5,035 nt of DNA from an uncultured Lachnospiraceae bacterium (GTDB lineage Bacteria; Bacillota; Clostridia; Lachnospirales; Lachnospiraceae): the NCBI GenBank assembly GCA_945643825.1, contig CALZEZ010000135.1, forward strand, positions 1-5,035, written 5' to 3'. The notes below the pieces were generated by a model. The model was not told the DNA's origin and ran no database searches. It worked only from the letters and a program-made list of their open reading frames with translations. The position numbers and the translations under genes are program-made. Positions 4,712 to 5,035 of the stretch are shown piece after piece. Positions within the stretch are counted from its first letter, which is position 1; each line of letters begins with the position of its first letter.

Positions 4712-5035
4712 ATGAACGCATTTTCTTCATGGTTATCGTCCGTGGGCGAGGCCGCGCAGATGGCCTTTATTGAAGGTGATCGCTGGAAACTATATATCAG
4801 AGGACTCGGAGTGACGATGCAGCTGGCATTTTATGCGGCTGTGCTTGGTCTCATTATCGGTACGATCGTTGCCTTTATGAAGCTTTCGACCCGCAAAAAC
4901 GGCAAGCCAAGCATATGGAGCTATCTGGCAACCATCTACATGGATGTGATTCGTGGGACTCCTTCCGTATTACAGCTGTTGATTATGTGGTTTATTATCT
5001 TTGCATCATGCACGAACAGTATGCTGGTTGCGGCG
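4712..5035 (+). CDS. Amino-acid ABC transporter permease, HisM/GlnP type (3' truncated by window)
   Basis: The first 108 codons are open to the window edge. The protein is the membrane-spanning subunit of a polar amino acid importer and would form the channel with itself or a partner. The family signature is visible: YIRGLGVTMQLAFYA (28-42) opens the inner-membrane permease domain, a first membrane segment spans about 34-56, and YMDVIRGTPSVLQLLI (76-91), the strongly conserved family motif, leads into a second segment at about 84-99. The EAA loop that contacts the ATPase lies beyond the edge. ATG at 4712 is preceded by AAAGGAG (4695-4701) at a 10-nt gap. It lies 92 bp after the binding-protein stop on the same strand, with a stem-loop but no terminator between, so the two form one operon. 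An ATPase gene is expected next. Confidence 0.9.
   Translation, partial: MNAFSSWLSSVGEAAQMAFIEGDRWKLYIRGLGVTMQLAFYAAVLGLIIGTIVAFMKLSTRKNGKPSIWSYLATIYMDVIRGTPSVLQLLIMWFIIFASCTNSMLVAA

Overview
The window looks like a chromosomal stretch from a low-to-moderate G+C Firmicute, most likely a gut or anaerobic Clostridium-type bacterium (Lachnospiraceae would fit). This is inferred from purine-rich Shine-Dalgarno sites, near-consensus sigma-A promoters with 17-bp spacers, the lipoprotein-type solute-binding protein, the Bce/FtsX-type permease and the style of the DHH phosphoesterase. There are five protein genes, two of them cut by the window edges. No rRNA, tRNA, CRISPR array, insertion sequence or prophage gene is visible.

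Layout. Positions 1-980 (+) hold the C-terminal 325 residues of an FtsX-like ABC transporter permease: a cysteine-rich extracellular domain followed by three membrane segments. Its stop lies 10 bp from the stop of a convergent gene at 991-1920 (-), an ArsR-type winged-helix regulator of 309 residues with a long C-terminal putative sensor domain and a clear promoter of its own (TTGACT-17-TATAAT). Upstream of it, on the same strand, 2021-3541 (-) encodes a 506-residue DHH/DHHA1 phosphoesterase of the NrnA type with a C-terminal extension that contains two similar PGDYG-like units.

Positions 3542-3860 form a 319-bp divergent intergenic region that is unusually dense in signals. They are a 16-bp direct repeat in two exact copies, a hairpin, a perfect 10-bp-stem terminator pointing (+) with no gene before it, a (-) promoter for the phosphoesterase whose predicted start falls inside that terminator hairpin, a pair of ARG-box-like sites, and a (+) extended -10 promoter.

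That (+) promoter drives an amino-acid ABC importer operon: 3861-4619 encodes the lipoprotein solute-binding protein, and 4712 to the window end encodes the first 108 residues of the HisM/GlnP-type membrane permease. An intercistronic hairpin separates the two. The ATPase gene would be expected beyond the right edge.

Functionally, the two right-hand genes work together in polar amino acid uptake, and the ARG-box-like pair suggests (inference only) control by an ArgR/AhrC regulator. The phosphoesterase and regulator could be partly co-transcribed, because no strong terminator is visible between them, but their products have no obvious shared pathway. The most interesting parts are the structured divergent intergenic region and the putative ArgR sites.
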